This document shows positions 6,612 through 13,408 of a stretch of 27,581 bases of DNA, in pieces; the stretch's first letter is position 1, and the number at the start of each line of letters is the position of its first letter. The position numbers and the translations under genes are program-made. The notes beneath the pieces were generated by a model, which saw only the letters and a list, made by a program, of their open reading frames with translations, was not told where the DNA came from and made no database searches. The stretch comes from an uncultured Sphingomonadales bacterium (GTDB lineage: Bacteria; Pseudomonadota; Alphaproteobacteria; Sphingomonadales; Sphingomonadaceae). Location: positions 1 to 27,581 of the forward strand of contig CALCBC010000038.1 in NCBI GenBank assembly GCA_937898525.1, in the 5' to 3' direction.

Positions 6612-7289
6612 TCACGCGGGTTGGTTGATCACTTCGGCGGCGGTCGGCGTGCGCGCGACTCCGAATTCCTTGCACCAGTCATTGAGGATGACGGCGATCG
6701 ACACAATACCCGGATCGGGCGTGCCCGCGCTGCGCTCGCCGACCTGCGAGGCCCGGCCGCGATGCGCCACCAGCGACTTGGTTTCCTCGATCGCCTTCTC
6801 GGCGACGTCGGCCGCCTCGCACAGCGCCTTGCCGAGGTCGCCGTCGCCGGCCGCGTGAGCCTTGAGCGTCTCGTGGACCGGAATCAGCGCGTCGAGCAGG
6901 GTCTTGTCGCCGAGCTTGGCGCCGCCGCGGGCCTGGATACCCTCGATCGCCGAGCCGAGCATGTCGGCGAGGTCCTGCAGGGTGATCGCCGTCTTGCCGC
7001 GGGTCAGCATTGCCGCCTTCATGAACCCGGTGCCCCAGATCGGGCCCGAGCTGCCGCCGACGTGCTTCGAGACGATCATCGAGATCTTGAGCAGCATCGC
7101 GCCGATGTCGGTCTTCGGGATCTCGTCCCATTCGTTCTCGATCACCCGGAAGCCCGTGGCGAGCGAGGTGCCGAAGTCGCCATCGCCGGCGAGGCCATCG
7201 AGATTGGAGAAGTACTGCTCGTTGCGGAGCACCGTCTGGCAGGTCGTGCGGATCGCCTGCTCGATCTGGCCCTGCGTGATCTCGGTCAT
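6612..7289 (-). CDS. dhaL: Dihydroxyacetone kinase subunit DhaL (nucleotide-binding)
   Basis: DhaL holds the nucleotide with Mg2+ and transfers phosphate to the ketose on DhaK. The 225-residue protein keeps the metal-binding Asp31, Asp36 and Asp38 in LDGLAGDGDFG, the GGSSGPIWGTGFM loop, LGDKTLLDAL, and RGRASQVGERSAGTPDPG near the C-terminus. The residue after the third Asp is Phe instead of the usual His, and GTS replaces the usual G-x-N. That differs from canonical DhaL and may mark a subgroup with another substrate or donor. GGAGGG precedes ATG. It follows the phosphatase gene after 13 bases. Without DhaM, ATP is the likely donor, which is inference. Confidence 0.9.
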   Translation of the reverse strand: MTEITQGQIEQAIRTTCQTVLRNEQYFSNLDGLAGDGDFGTSLATGFRVIENEWDEIPKTDIGAMLLKISMIVSKHVGGSSGPIWGTGFMKAAMLTRGKTAITLQDLADMLGSAIEGIQARGGAKLGDKTLLDALIPVHETLKAHAAGDGDLGKALCEAADVAEKAIEETKSLVAHRGRASQVGERSAGTPDPGIVSIAVILNDWCKEFGVARTPTAAEVINQPA

Positions 7290-7302
7290 CGTGTTCCCTC
7301 CC

Positions 7303-8049
7303 TCAGGCCGCCGCTGCGGCCAGCTCGCCGAGGTCGGCGAGCGTGACGTTGACGTGGGGTTCGTCGCCCAGTTCGGGGACGACCTTTACCGCGCCGGTAA
7401 AATCCTCGTCCACCGTGTAGGTGCTGGTGGTGATCAGCGTCGGCAGCCCGGCTCCGGTCGCGGCGAGCAAGCCGTTGCGGCTGTCCTCGATCACCATGCA
7501 CTCGTGCGGCTCGGGCCCGCCCTGGCCGACGTCGAGCGACATCCGCGCCATCATGTAGATTTCCGGATCGGGCTTCTTGGCCGCGACGCAGTCGCCGGCG
7601 TGGACGAAGGAGAACTGCGCCTTCCGCTCCTGCCCGAAGAGGTCGAGCACGGCATCGATGAACGCCGGGTTCGAGGTCGTGCAGACACCGAGCTTGACCC
7701 CGGCGGCGATCGCCTCGTCGACGATCCGCGAGATGCCCGGACGAAGCGGCAGCTCGCCCGAGGCGACCAGCTCGGAGACGATCGCCGTCTTGCGCTTGTG
7801 CAGCGCGAGGATCAGCTCGTCGCGGCCGCCGTGGTCGGCAACGGCCTTCTCGGGCCAGCCGTACTCGTCGAAGTAGGCCCGCATCCGCTCCTTGCCGCCG
7901 GCGACGAGGAGCAGCTTGCCGTACAGTCCGACGTCCCACTCGGCATCGATGCCGAACTCGGCGAACGCCTTGTTGAAGCCCACGCGGTGGCCGTCGCGCT
8001 CGGTATCGACGAGCACGCCGTCGCAGTCGAAGATCAGCGCCTTGATCAT
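7303..8049 (-). CDS. HAD-superfamily CbbY-like sugar-phosphate phosphatase
   Basis: The 248-residue protein has the HAD nucleophile motif FDCDGVLVDTE (Asp8, general acid Asp10), TSN as motif II, KKPDPEIY as motif III and VIEDSRNGL as motif IV. The cap-domain stretch LLLVAGGKERM and the LPLRPG and YTVDEDF segments are shared with CbbY. The protein looks especially like the plant and bacterial CbbY proteins that remove the 1-phosphate of xylulose-1,5-bisphosphate, a Rubisco inhibitor. No Rubisco genes are in the window. It lies 15 bases after the aldolase gene and 13 before dhaL, so it probably acts on a phosphorylated ketose in the same pathway. Confidence 0.88.
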   Translation of the reverse strand: MIKALIFDCDGVLVDTERDGHRVGFNKAFAEFGIDAEWDVGLYGKLLLVAGGKERMRAYFDEYGWPEKAVADHGGRDELILALHKRKTAIVSELVASGELPLRPGISRIVDEAIAAGVKLGVCTTSNPAFIDAVLDLFGQERKAQFSFVHAGDCVAAKKPDPEIYMMARMSLDVGQGGPEPHECMVIEDSRNGLLAATGAGLPTLITTSTYTVDEDFTGAVKVVPELGDEPHVNVTLADLGELAAAAA

Positions 8050-8064
8050 CCCTTCCGCAGCTCC

Positions 8065-8943
8065 TTACGCGGCCTTGGCGAGGAAGCTCGGCGCCTTGTC
8101 CTTGCCGCCGAACTTCTCGATGAAGCCGGCGAACAGGGCCTTGCACGCCTGGTACTGCGCGTCGATCAGCCGCAGCGGCTCGTAGTCGTTGGGCTTCTCT
8201 TCGTGGTACTTGACGAAGCTGTCGACGAACACGTGCTTGAGATTGGTCGAGATGTTGATCTTGGCCGCGCCGCGCTCGATCGCCTTGGCGAAAGTCTCGT
8301 CGGAGAGGCCGGTGCCGCCGTGCAGCGCCATCGGGGTCTTCGTCAGCTCGTTGATCCGCTTGATGCGGTCGAAATCGACCTTCGGCTCGCCCTTGTAGAA
8401 GCCGTGCGCCGTGCCGACCGCGCAGGCGAAGGCCGAGAGGTCGAGCGCGTCACAGAAGCGCTTGGCATCCTCGGGGTCGGTCAGGACCGAGTCTTCCTCG
8501 GCCACGTGCATGTCGTCCTCGACGCCCATGATCTGGCCGAGCTCGGCTTCCATGCCGACACCGTACTTCTCGGCGATCTCGCGCACGCGCTTCGACATCT
8601 CGAGGTTCTCCTCGAACGGCAGCGACGAGGCGTCGATCATGATCGAGGTCCAGCCAGCCTTGGCGCAGGCCTCGATCATCTCGAGGTCCTTGCAGTGGTC
8701 GAGGTGGAGCACGACCGGGACCGGCGAATCCTCGGCCACCGTGCGCACCCACGAGACGATCTCGCGGTGGCTCCAGTACTGGATCGTCTTGGCGCTGGTC
8801 TGGCAGATCACCGGGGCGTTGAGCTCTTCGGCGGCGGCGACCATCGCCTTGGTGGTTCCGTAGTCGACGAGGTTGAACGCGGCGACCGCGTAACCCCGGT
8901 CCATCGCGTCGCGAAGGAGGGGTTTCATGTTGACGAGGGGCAT
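8065..8943 (-). CDS. Class II (zinc) ketose-bisphosphate aldolase
   Basis: This 292-residue enzyme interconverts dihydroxyacetone phosphate plus an aldehyde with a ketose phosphate. The catalytic and zinc residues align by position with tagatose- and fructose-bisphosphate aldolases of the GatY/KbaY/Fba type: Asp82 and His83 in VVLHLDHCKD, Glu134 in EAELGQIMG, His180 in GTAHGFYKGEP, and His208 in ALHGGTGLS. ATG with AAGGAG 11 bases upstream gives the expected MPLVNMK start. It is the first gene of the operon. Linkage to a ketose kinase and a CbbY phosphatase suggests a dedicated catabolic or salvage aldolase rather than the housekeeping glycolytic one. Substrate stereochemistry is not readable. 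Confidence 0.92.
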   Translation of the reverse strand: MPLVNMKPLLRDAMDRGYAVAAFNLVDYGTTKAMVAAAEELNAPVICQTSAKTIQYWSHREIVSWVRTVAEDSPVPVVLHLDHCKDLEMIEACAKAGWTSIMIDASSLPFEENLEMSKRVREIAEKYGVGMEAELGQIMGVEDDMHVAEEDSVLTDPEDAKRFCDALDLSAFACAVGTAHGFYKGEPKVDFDRIKRINELTKTPMALHGGTGLSDETFAKAIERGAAKINISTNLKHVFVDSFVKYHEEKPNDYEPLRLIDAQYQACKALFAGFIEKFGGKDKAPSFLAKAA

Positions 8944-8974
8944 GGGGGTTCTTGCTCCTTGGAAAGATGGGGCG

Positions 8975-9003
8975 CGCATAGTGCCCGACACCGGACAATC
9001 CAA
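8975..9003 (-). promoter_or_regulatory. Possible promoter of the aldolase-phosphatase-dhaLK operon
   Basis: On the minus strand TTGGAT (9003-8998) precedes TATGCG (8980-8975) at 17 bases, which would place the transcript start about 25 bases before the aldolase ATG. The match to consensus is modest. Confidence 0.25.
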
Positions 9004-9048
9004 TAGCCCTTGCGTCCGAATCCGGCCACAGACAAGGTCAAGGTTCCA

Positions 9049-9062
9049 TGGTAACGCTAACG
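9049..9062. promoter_or_regulatory. LacI-family operator-like site
   Basis: TGGTAACGCTAACG matches the palindromic LacI/GalR-type operator pattern TG-N-TA-N-CG-N-TA-N-CA at every fixed base except the last. It lies between the aldolase operon (ATG at 8943) and tRNA-Gly (9134), upstream of the operon's only plausible promoter. LacI-type repressors commonly control sugar operons in proteobacteria. No such regulator gene is in the window, so the assignment rests on the motif. Confidence 0.45.
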
Positions 9063-9088
9063 TGGCCGATCCGGCCCCGACTGGGGAG

Positions 9089-9117
9089 TTGACCGCGCCC
9101 GGCCGACCCTCCAAATA
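9089..9117 (+). promoter_or_regulatory. Possible promoter of tRNA-Gly
   Basis: TTGACC (9089-9094) and CAAATA (9112-9117) are 17 bases apart and end 16 bases before the mature tRNA. GC-rich sequence follows the -10 box, as in stable-RNA promoters. Confidence 0.45.
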
Positions 9118-9133
9118 GCGCCCCTGCAAGCGG

Positions 9134-9207
9134 GCGGGTGTAGCTCAATGGTAGAGCAGAAGCTTCCCAAGCTTACGACGGGGGTTCGATTCCCCTCACC
9201 CGCTCCA
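9134..9207 (+). tRNA. tRNA-Gly (anticodon CCC)
   Basis: A full cloverleaf can be drawn. The acceptor stem is GCGGGTG/CACCCGC, the D arm is GCTC-AATGGTA-GAGC, and the anticodon loop TTCCCAA has CCC at positions 34-36. The T arm is GGGG-TTCGATT-CCCC, and the 3' TCCA is encoded. The sequence is close to bacterial tRNA-Gly(CCC), which reads GGG codons. The outermost anticodon-stem pair appears to be a G-A mismatch. A membrane-protein gene starts 2 bases after the CCA end. Confidence 0.95.
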
Positions 9208-9208
9208 G

Positions 9209-9793
9209 ATGCTTCAGCGGTCTGATCCGCGCTTGCCGTCCTTCTTCCTCGCCCTGATCGCTGCCGCGCTGGCCACGCTCGGCGGGCGCGAGGCGGTGCG
9301 GGTGGCGCGGCTTTCCGCGGCGCTCGGCGGGGGCGGCGTGCTGCTGGCCGCCGGCGTCCTGGCGTGCCTGATCGCCTGCCTGCTCGCGGCGCGGCTGGGC
9401 GCAGGTATCGCCGGCGAGCTGCCGCCCGACGGAAAGACCATGCTGGTCGCGCTGGCGCTGCTTCTCGCCGGGCTCGAACTGCTGCTGCTGGGACCGGGCA
9501 GGGCCCCGTCCGAGCCGACCCGCTCGTTCGGCGCCGTGCTGCTCGTGCTGAGCGCGGCACAGCTGACGGCCGCGGCCGGCTTCCTGGTCTTTGCTCTCGC
9601 CGCTGCCACCGGAAGCCCGTGGCTGGCGGCCGCGGGCGGCACGGTCGGCAGCGGCGGCGTGTTTACCGCAGCCTGGTCGATGGGCGCCGAATGGGAACCG
9701 CGCATGCCGCTTCGCCTGCTGCGTTTCGGCGTCGGCGGGGTGCTGGTCTGCGCGGCGCTGGTTGCGGGGCTCTCGGCGCGCGGCCTGCTGTGA
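9209..9793 (+). CDS. Hydrophobic membrane protein, possibly a divergent UPF0016/GDT1 relative
   Basis: The 194-residue product has about six hydrophobic segments in two halves (residues about 10-85 and 105-192). The LALIAAALATLGGREAVRVARLSAALGG and AALVAGLSARGLL regions recall the two-repeat layout of UPF0016 (TMEM165/GDT1) cation transporters. The diagnostic E-G-D-K/R-T/S motif is absent, with GGREAVRVARL in its place, so transport activity is doubtful. The ATG is only 2 bases from the encoded CCA of tRNA-Gly and no ribosome binding site is visible, because the upstream sequence is tRNA. A TTG at 9233 is an alternative start but also lacks a clear binding site. Confidence 0.65.
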   Translation: MLQRSDPRLPSFFLALIAAALATLGGREAVRVARLSAALGGGGVLLAAGVLACLIACLLAARLGAGIAGELPPDGKTMLVALALLLAGLELLLLGPGRAPSEPTRSFGAVLLVLSAAQLTAAAGFLVFALAAATGSPWLAAAGGTVGSGGVFTAAWSMGAEWEPRMPLRLLRFGVGGVLVCAALVAGLSARGLL

Positions 9794-9830
9794 CGCTCGA
9801 CACGGCGGCAGCCTCGGTTACTAGGGCGCG

Positions 9831-10451
9831 ATGGCCGACGTCGAGATCATCGAGAACGCGGGCGACGAAGCGATCGCCGAGTGGCTCGGGCAGCGGCTCG
9901 AGCGGGCGCTGGCGGAGAACCCGGGGCGCATCGCGATCACCGTGCCCGGCGGCTCGACGCCGTTCCCGATCCTTGCCCGGCTCGCCGCGATGCCCCTCGA
10001 CTGGAGCCGGGTGACGGTCTGGCCCGGCGACGACCGGCTGGTCCCCGAGGACCATCCGGCGAGCAATACCGGCCGCATCCGCGCCCTGCTCGAGCCCTCC
10101 GGAGCGGAGATCGTGACGCTGAACGCCGTGGCGCCGGTGCCGCATTTCGCGCTCTCCTGGCTGGGTATGGGCGGCGACGGGCATATCGCCTCGCTGTTCC
10201 CGAACACCGATCCGCGGGCCGACGATCCGCGGCGCATCCGCCACCTGACGCCCGACCCGCTGCCACCCGAAGCGCCGTTCGACCGGGTCACTCTGACGAT
10301 CCCCGCGCTGCTCGATTCGGACGCTTTGCTGTTCGTGATCCGCGGCGACGACAAGCGTGCGGTGTTCGAGGCGGCGGTGCGCGGCGAGAGCGACCTGCCG
10401 GTGGCCCGGCTGCTCGCTGCGGCGCAGCAGCCCGTCACATGCTTCACCTGA
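9831..10451 (+). CDS. pgl: 6-phosphogluconolactonase
   Basis: Pgl hydrolyses 6-phosphogluconolactone to 6-phosphogluconate in the oxidative pentose phosphate and Entner-Doudoroff routes. The 206-residue protein is slightly short for the family (about 230) but has its motifs in order: TVPGGSTPFPIL (residues 38-48), WPGDDRLVPEDHPASNTG (64-81) and LGMGGDGHIASLFP (111-124) with the general base His118. AGGG lies shortly before ATG. In many proteobacteria pgl sits beside zwf and edd; here it stands alone and overlaps a Nudix gene by 13 bases. Confidence 0.92.
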   Translation: MADVEIIENAGDEAIAEWLGQRLERALAENPGRIAITVPGGSTPFPILARLAAMPLDWSRVTVWPGDDRLVPEDHPASNTGRIRALLEPSGAEIVTLNAVAPVPHFALSWLGMGGDGHIASLFPNTDPRADDPRRIRHLTPDPLPPEAPFDRVTLTIPALLDSDALLFVIRGDDKRAVFEAAVRGESDLPVARLLAAAQQPVTCFT

Positions 10452-10918
10452 TCCCGGCGCCGCTGCACCGCACGCTCTACCGCGTGGCGAATCGGGCACG
10501 GCGGCTCTGGTGGCAGGTGCGCAAGCCGAAGCGGGCGAGTGTGCTGGTCGTGGCATTCGACGAGCGCGGGTGCGTACTGCTGGTACGGCATTCCTACGGC
10601 CCGCCCGTATGGGCGCTACCGGGCGGCGGGATGAGGCTGAACGAGGACCCGGCGCTCGCCGCCGCGCGCGAGATCGCGGAGGAAGTGGGCTGCGGGCTCG
10701 CCGAGGTCTTCATCGTCGAAACGTGCGAGGTGGAGGATTCGGGGTCGCTCGACCTGCGGCACCTTCTGACGGCCCGGCTCGTCGGAGAGCCGGCGCCCGA
10801 CATGCGGGAAATCGTCGCGGTGGGCCGGTTCGCGCCCGGCGAGCTGCCGTCGCCCCTCGACCGTCGGGTACGGCCCGCCATCGCCCGGGCCGAGGCGGCA
10901 CGCTCAGAGCAGCGATAG
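10439..10918 (+). CDS. Nudix hydrolase
   Basis: The 159-residue protein hydrolyses a nucleoside diphosphate linked to another moiety. The Nudix box is complete: G-x5-E-x7-R-E-I-x-E-E-x-G, beginning GGGMRLNED at residue 62 and including REIAEEVG (77-84), the Mg2+-binding helix. About 30 basic and aromatic residues precede the fold (RRLWWQVRKPKR). The start overlaps the last 13 bases of pgl, indicating translational coupling. The stop overlaps the end of dinB on the other strand by 15 bases. The substrate is unknown, and nothing distinctive of MutT or an ADP-ribose hydrolase is visible. Confidence 0.88.
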   Translation: MLHLIPAPLHRTLYRVANRARRLWWQVRKPKRASVLVVAFDERGCVLLVRHSYGPPVWALPGGGMRLNEDPALAAAREIAEEVGCGLAEVFIVETCEVEDSGSLDLRHLLTARLVGEPAPDMREIVAVGRFAPGELPSPLDRRVRPAIARAEAARSEQR

Positions 10919-12004
10919 CTGCGCTTCGTCGCGCGGACGCTCGTCGGCGTCGCCCTCGAGCCCGCTCAGCGTCAGGCCCATCAGCCGGATCGGCAAGGGC
11001 AGCGGCAGCTGCTCGTCGAGCAGGTCGCGCGCGATGCGGGCGAACTCCGCCTTGCCGGCCACCGGCTGGGCCAGCGAGCGGGCGCGGGTGACGATCCGGA
11101 AGTCGGTGTACTTCATCTTGAGCGTCACCGTTCGCCCGCGGGCGCCGTTCTCGGCGATCCGCTGCCAGACGATGTCGACGATGGTGTCGAGCGCCTCGCG
11201 CAGCGCCGGGCCGCTCGAGATGTCCTCGAAGAACGTCCGCTCTCCGCCGAGCGACTTGCGGATGCGGTTGGCGCGCACCGGTCTCAGGTCGATCCCCCGC
11301 GCCGCGCGGTAGAGGTACTCGGCGAAGCTGCCGAAGTGCTGGCGCAGGAAGGCGAGGTCCTTGGCGGCGAGGTCGGCGCCGGTCTCGATGCCGAGCCGGG
11401 CCATCTTCTCCGCCCCGCGCGGACCGACACCGTGGAAGCGCCGCACCGGCAGCGACTGGACGAACCTGGCGCCTTCGCCGGGGCGAATCACGCACAGGCC
11501 GTCGGGCTTGTTCTGGTCGCTCGCGAGCTTGGCGAGGAACTTGTTGTAGCTGACCCCCGCGCTCGCGGTGAGTCCGGTCTCGGCCCTGATCCGCTGGCGG
11601 ATAATCTCGGCGATGCGCGTTGCCGAGCCGATGCCCAGCAGGTCCTCGGTCACGTCGAGATAGGCCTCGTCGAGGCTCAGCGGCTCGACGTGCGGGGTGA
11701 ACTCGCGAAAGATCGCGCGGATCTGCTGCGAGACCGCGGCGTAGACGTCGAACCGGGCCTTGCGGAAGATCAGGTCGGGGCACAGTCGCCTGGCCGTCAG
11801 CGAGGGCATCGCCGAGCGCACGCCGAACTTGCGCGCCTCGTAGCTCGCGGCCGCAACCACGCCGCGTCCGCTCGACCCGCCGACCGCCACCGGCTTGCCG
11901 CGCAACTCGGGATCGTCGCGCTGCTCGACGCTGGCGAAGAACGCATCCATGTCGACATGGATGATCTTGCGCAGGCCGAACGCGGCTTCCTCGTCGTCAT
12001 CCAT
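10904..12004 (-). CDS. dinB: DNA polymerase IV (Y family, translesion)
   Basis: DinB copies past damaged bases and is error-prone. The 366-residue protein carries the catalytic motifs: IIHVDMDAFFASVEQRDDP near residue 15 (first metal-binding Asp pair), AASYEARKFGVRSAMP, and SLDEAYLDVT with the Asp-Glu pair of the active site. Helix-hairpin-helix GVGPRGAEKMARLG and the little-finger segment follow. The extreme C-terminus (RDEAQLSLL) is the beta-clamp-binding peptide of the family (QLSLL-type). No SOS box (GTTC-N7-GTTC) was seen in the 140 bases upstream, which are occupied by a palindromic element. The 3' end overlaps the Nudix gene. Confidence 0.95.
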   Translation of the reverse strand: MDDDEEAAFGLRKIIHVDMDAFFASVEQRDDPELRGKPVAVGGSSGRGVVAAASYEARKFGVRSAMPSLTARRLCPDLIFRKARFDVYAAVSQQIRAIFREFTPHVEPLSLDEAYLDVTEDLLGIGSATRIAEIIRQRIRAETGLTASAGVSYNKFLAKLASDQNKPDGLCVIRPGEGARFVQSLPVRRFHGVGPRGAEKMARLGIETGADLAAKDLAFLRQHFGSFAEYLYRAARGIDLRPVRANRIRKSLGGERTFFEDISSGPALREALDTIVDIVWQRIAENGARGRTVTLKMKYTDFRIVTRARSLAQPVAGKAEFARIARDLLDEQLPLPLPIRLMGLTLSGLEGDADERPRDEAQLSLL

Positions 12005-12023
12005 GGCCGCAACCTAGATAACC

Positions 12024-12104
12024 CGTCATCCCGGCGAAAGCCGGGACCGCATGCCACCCGCGCCGCGCTTGTGGGACGCGGTCCCGGCTTTCGCCGGGAT
12101 GACG
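12024..12104. repeat. Palindromic intergenic element, family B, copy 2
   Basis: Arms 12024-12050 and 12078-12104 are perfect 27-base inverted copies, each with the CCCGGC-GAAA-GCCGGG hairpin also seen in the copy at 4160-4263. The element fills most of the 141 bases between the divergent dinB and Bcr/CflA genes, so any promoters must lie within or beside it. Confidence 0.9.
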
Positions 12105-12145
12105 AGGGTTGTGTTGCGGTGCAACGCGGGTCTACGGCGCGCGCC

Positions 12146-13387
12146 ATGACGATCCCCGGAGTTCCCCACGACAAGAAGAGTCTCGGCCAGCGCGAGCTGG
12201 TGGTGATGGTCGCGCTGCTGATGAGCCTCAACGCGCTGGCGATCGACGCGATGCTGCCGGCGCTCGACGAGATGGCGCACGAGCTCGGCGCCGCGGAAGG
12301 CAACCGACGGCAGCTGGTGGTGGCGATCTACCTGCTCGCCAACGGCATCGGCTGCCTCGTGCCGGGCGCCTTCGCCGACCGCTTCGGGCGACGCCCTCTG
12401 CTGCTGCTCTCGCTCGCTGCCTACGCGCTGTTCTCCCTGCTGATCGCGCTGGTGCACGATTTCGGAGTGCTGCTCGCGCTGCGTGCGGCGCAGGGCGTGC
12501 TGACGGCGGGGCTGATGGTCGTGCCGACGGCGATCATTCGCGACCAGTACGAAGGCGACCGGATGGCGCGGCTGATGAGCCTCGTGAGCGCCGTTTTCAT
12601 CGCGGTCCCGGTGATCGCGCCGAGCTTCGGCCAGGCGGTGCTGCTGTTCGCCGGCTGGCGGTTCCTCTTCGTGCTGTTCGCGGTGATGGCGCTGGCCGCG
12701 GCTGCATGGGTCTATCTGCGGCTGCCCGAGACGCTCGACCCGGCCAACCGCCAGCGGATCGATGTCCCCGTGATCGCGCGCAACATGCGCGTGGCGCTGA
12801 TCAACCGCGCGTCGATCGGCTACGTGCTCGGGACGATGCTGCTGATCGGCGCGGTGTTCGGCTACGTGAACTCGGCGCAGCAGCTGATCGGCGAGCACTT
12901 CGGCGCGGGCGACGCGTTCCCGCTGGTGTTCGGCGGAACCGCGGCGATGATGGTCGTCTCGAACCTCGTCAACTCACGGATCGTCGAGCGGTTCGGCGCC
13001 CGGCGCGTGTCGCACACGGGCGTGTTCGTGTTCATCGTCGTCAGCATGGTGCAGGTCTGGGCCTCGCATTATCGGCCTGACAGCCTCGCCTGGTTCATCC
13101 CGCTGATGGCGACCAACCTCGGCCTGCTCGGGTTCCTCGGCGCCAACTTCGGCTCGATTGCCATGCAGCCGTTTGCGACGATTGCCGGCGCGGCGAGCTC
13201 GATCCAGACCTTCTTCCGCATGTTCGGTGCGGCGGTGGTCGGCCTTGTCATCGGCCAGGCCTATGACGGCACCGCGCAGCCGTTCGCCCACGCGCTGCTG
13301 ATCTGCAGCGTCGGCGCGCTGGCGCTGGTGACCTACAGCGAGCGGGGCAAGCTGTTTCGCCGGCTCAATCCGCCGAAGACGGCATGA
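12146..13387 (+). CDS. Bcr/CflA family MFS multidrug efflux transporter
   Basis: The 413-residue protein has 12 predicted membrane spans. Family features include DAMLPALDEMA in the first span region, GALADRFGRRPLL-type motif A (here PGAFADRFGRRPLLLL), and ALRAAQGVLTAGLMVVPTAIIRD, the position of motif C. Relatives export chloramphenicol-like drugs, bicyclomycin or metabolites using the proton gradient. The ATG lacks a clear Shine-Dalgarno sequence. Longer open frame upstream runs through the palindrome and dinB antisense and is not coding. The gene is convergent with the MHS transporter 21 bases downstream. Confidence 0.9.
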   Translation: MTIPGVPHDKKSLGQRELVVMVALLMSLNALAIDAMLPALDEMAHELGAAEGNRRQLVVAIYLLANGIGCLVPGAFADRFGRRPLLLLSLAAYALFSLLIALVHDFGVLLALRAAQGVLTAGLMVVPTAIIRDQYEGDRMARLMSLVSAVFIAVPVIAPSFGQAVLLFAGWRFLFVLFAVMALAAAAWVYLRLPETLDPANRQRIDVPVIARNMRVALINRASIGYVLGTMLLIGAVFGYVNSAQQLIGEHFGAGDAFPLVFGGTAAMMVVSNLVNSRIVERFGARRVSHTGVFVFIVVSMVQVWASHYRPDSLAWFIPLMATNLGLLGFLGANFGSIAMQPFATIAGAASSIQTFFRMFGAAVVGLVIGQAYDGTAQPFAHALLICSVGALALVTYSERGKLFRRLNPPKTA

Positions 13388-13389
13388 TC

Positions 13390-13406
13390 CTCCCCGTCCT
13401 GGGGAG
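13390..13406. terminator. Possible short terminator hairpin between convergent transporters
   Basis: CTCCCC (13390-13395) and GGGGAG (13401-13406) pair around a 5-base loop in the 21-base gap between two convergent genes. No T-run follows on either strand, so it is weak support for termination. Confidence 0.35.
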
Positions 13407-13408
13407 CG

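Noticed and set aside
7303..8049. CbbY-like phosphatase as evidence of a Calvin cycle
   Set aside because: No Rubisco, phosphoribulokinase or CbbR is present. The gene belongs to the dha operon.
9134..9207. tRNA-Gly as an integration site of a mobile island
   Set aside because: No integrase, no duplicated tRNA end and no change in gene style were seen on either side.
11336..12145. Long N-terminal extension of the Bcr/CflA frame
   Set aside because: It runs antisense through dinB and the palindrome at 12024-12104. The transporter family begins at the ATG at 12146.
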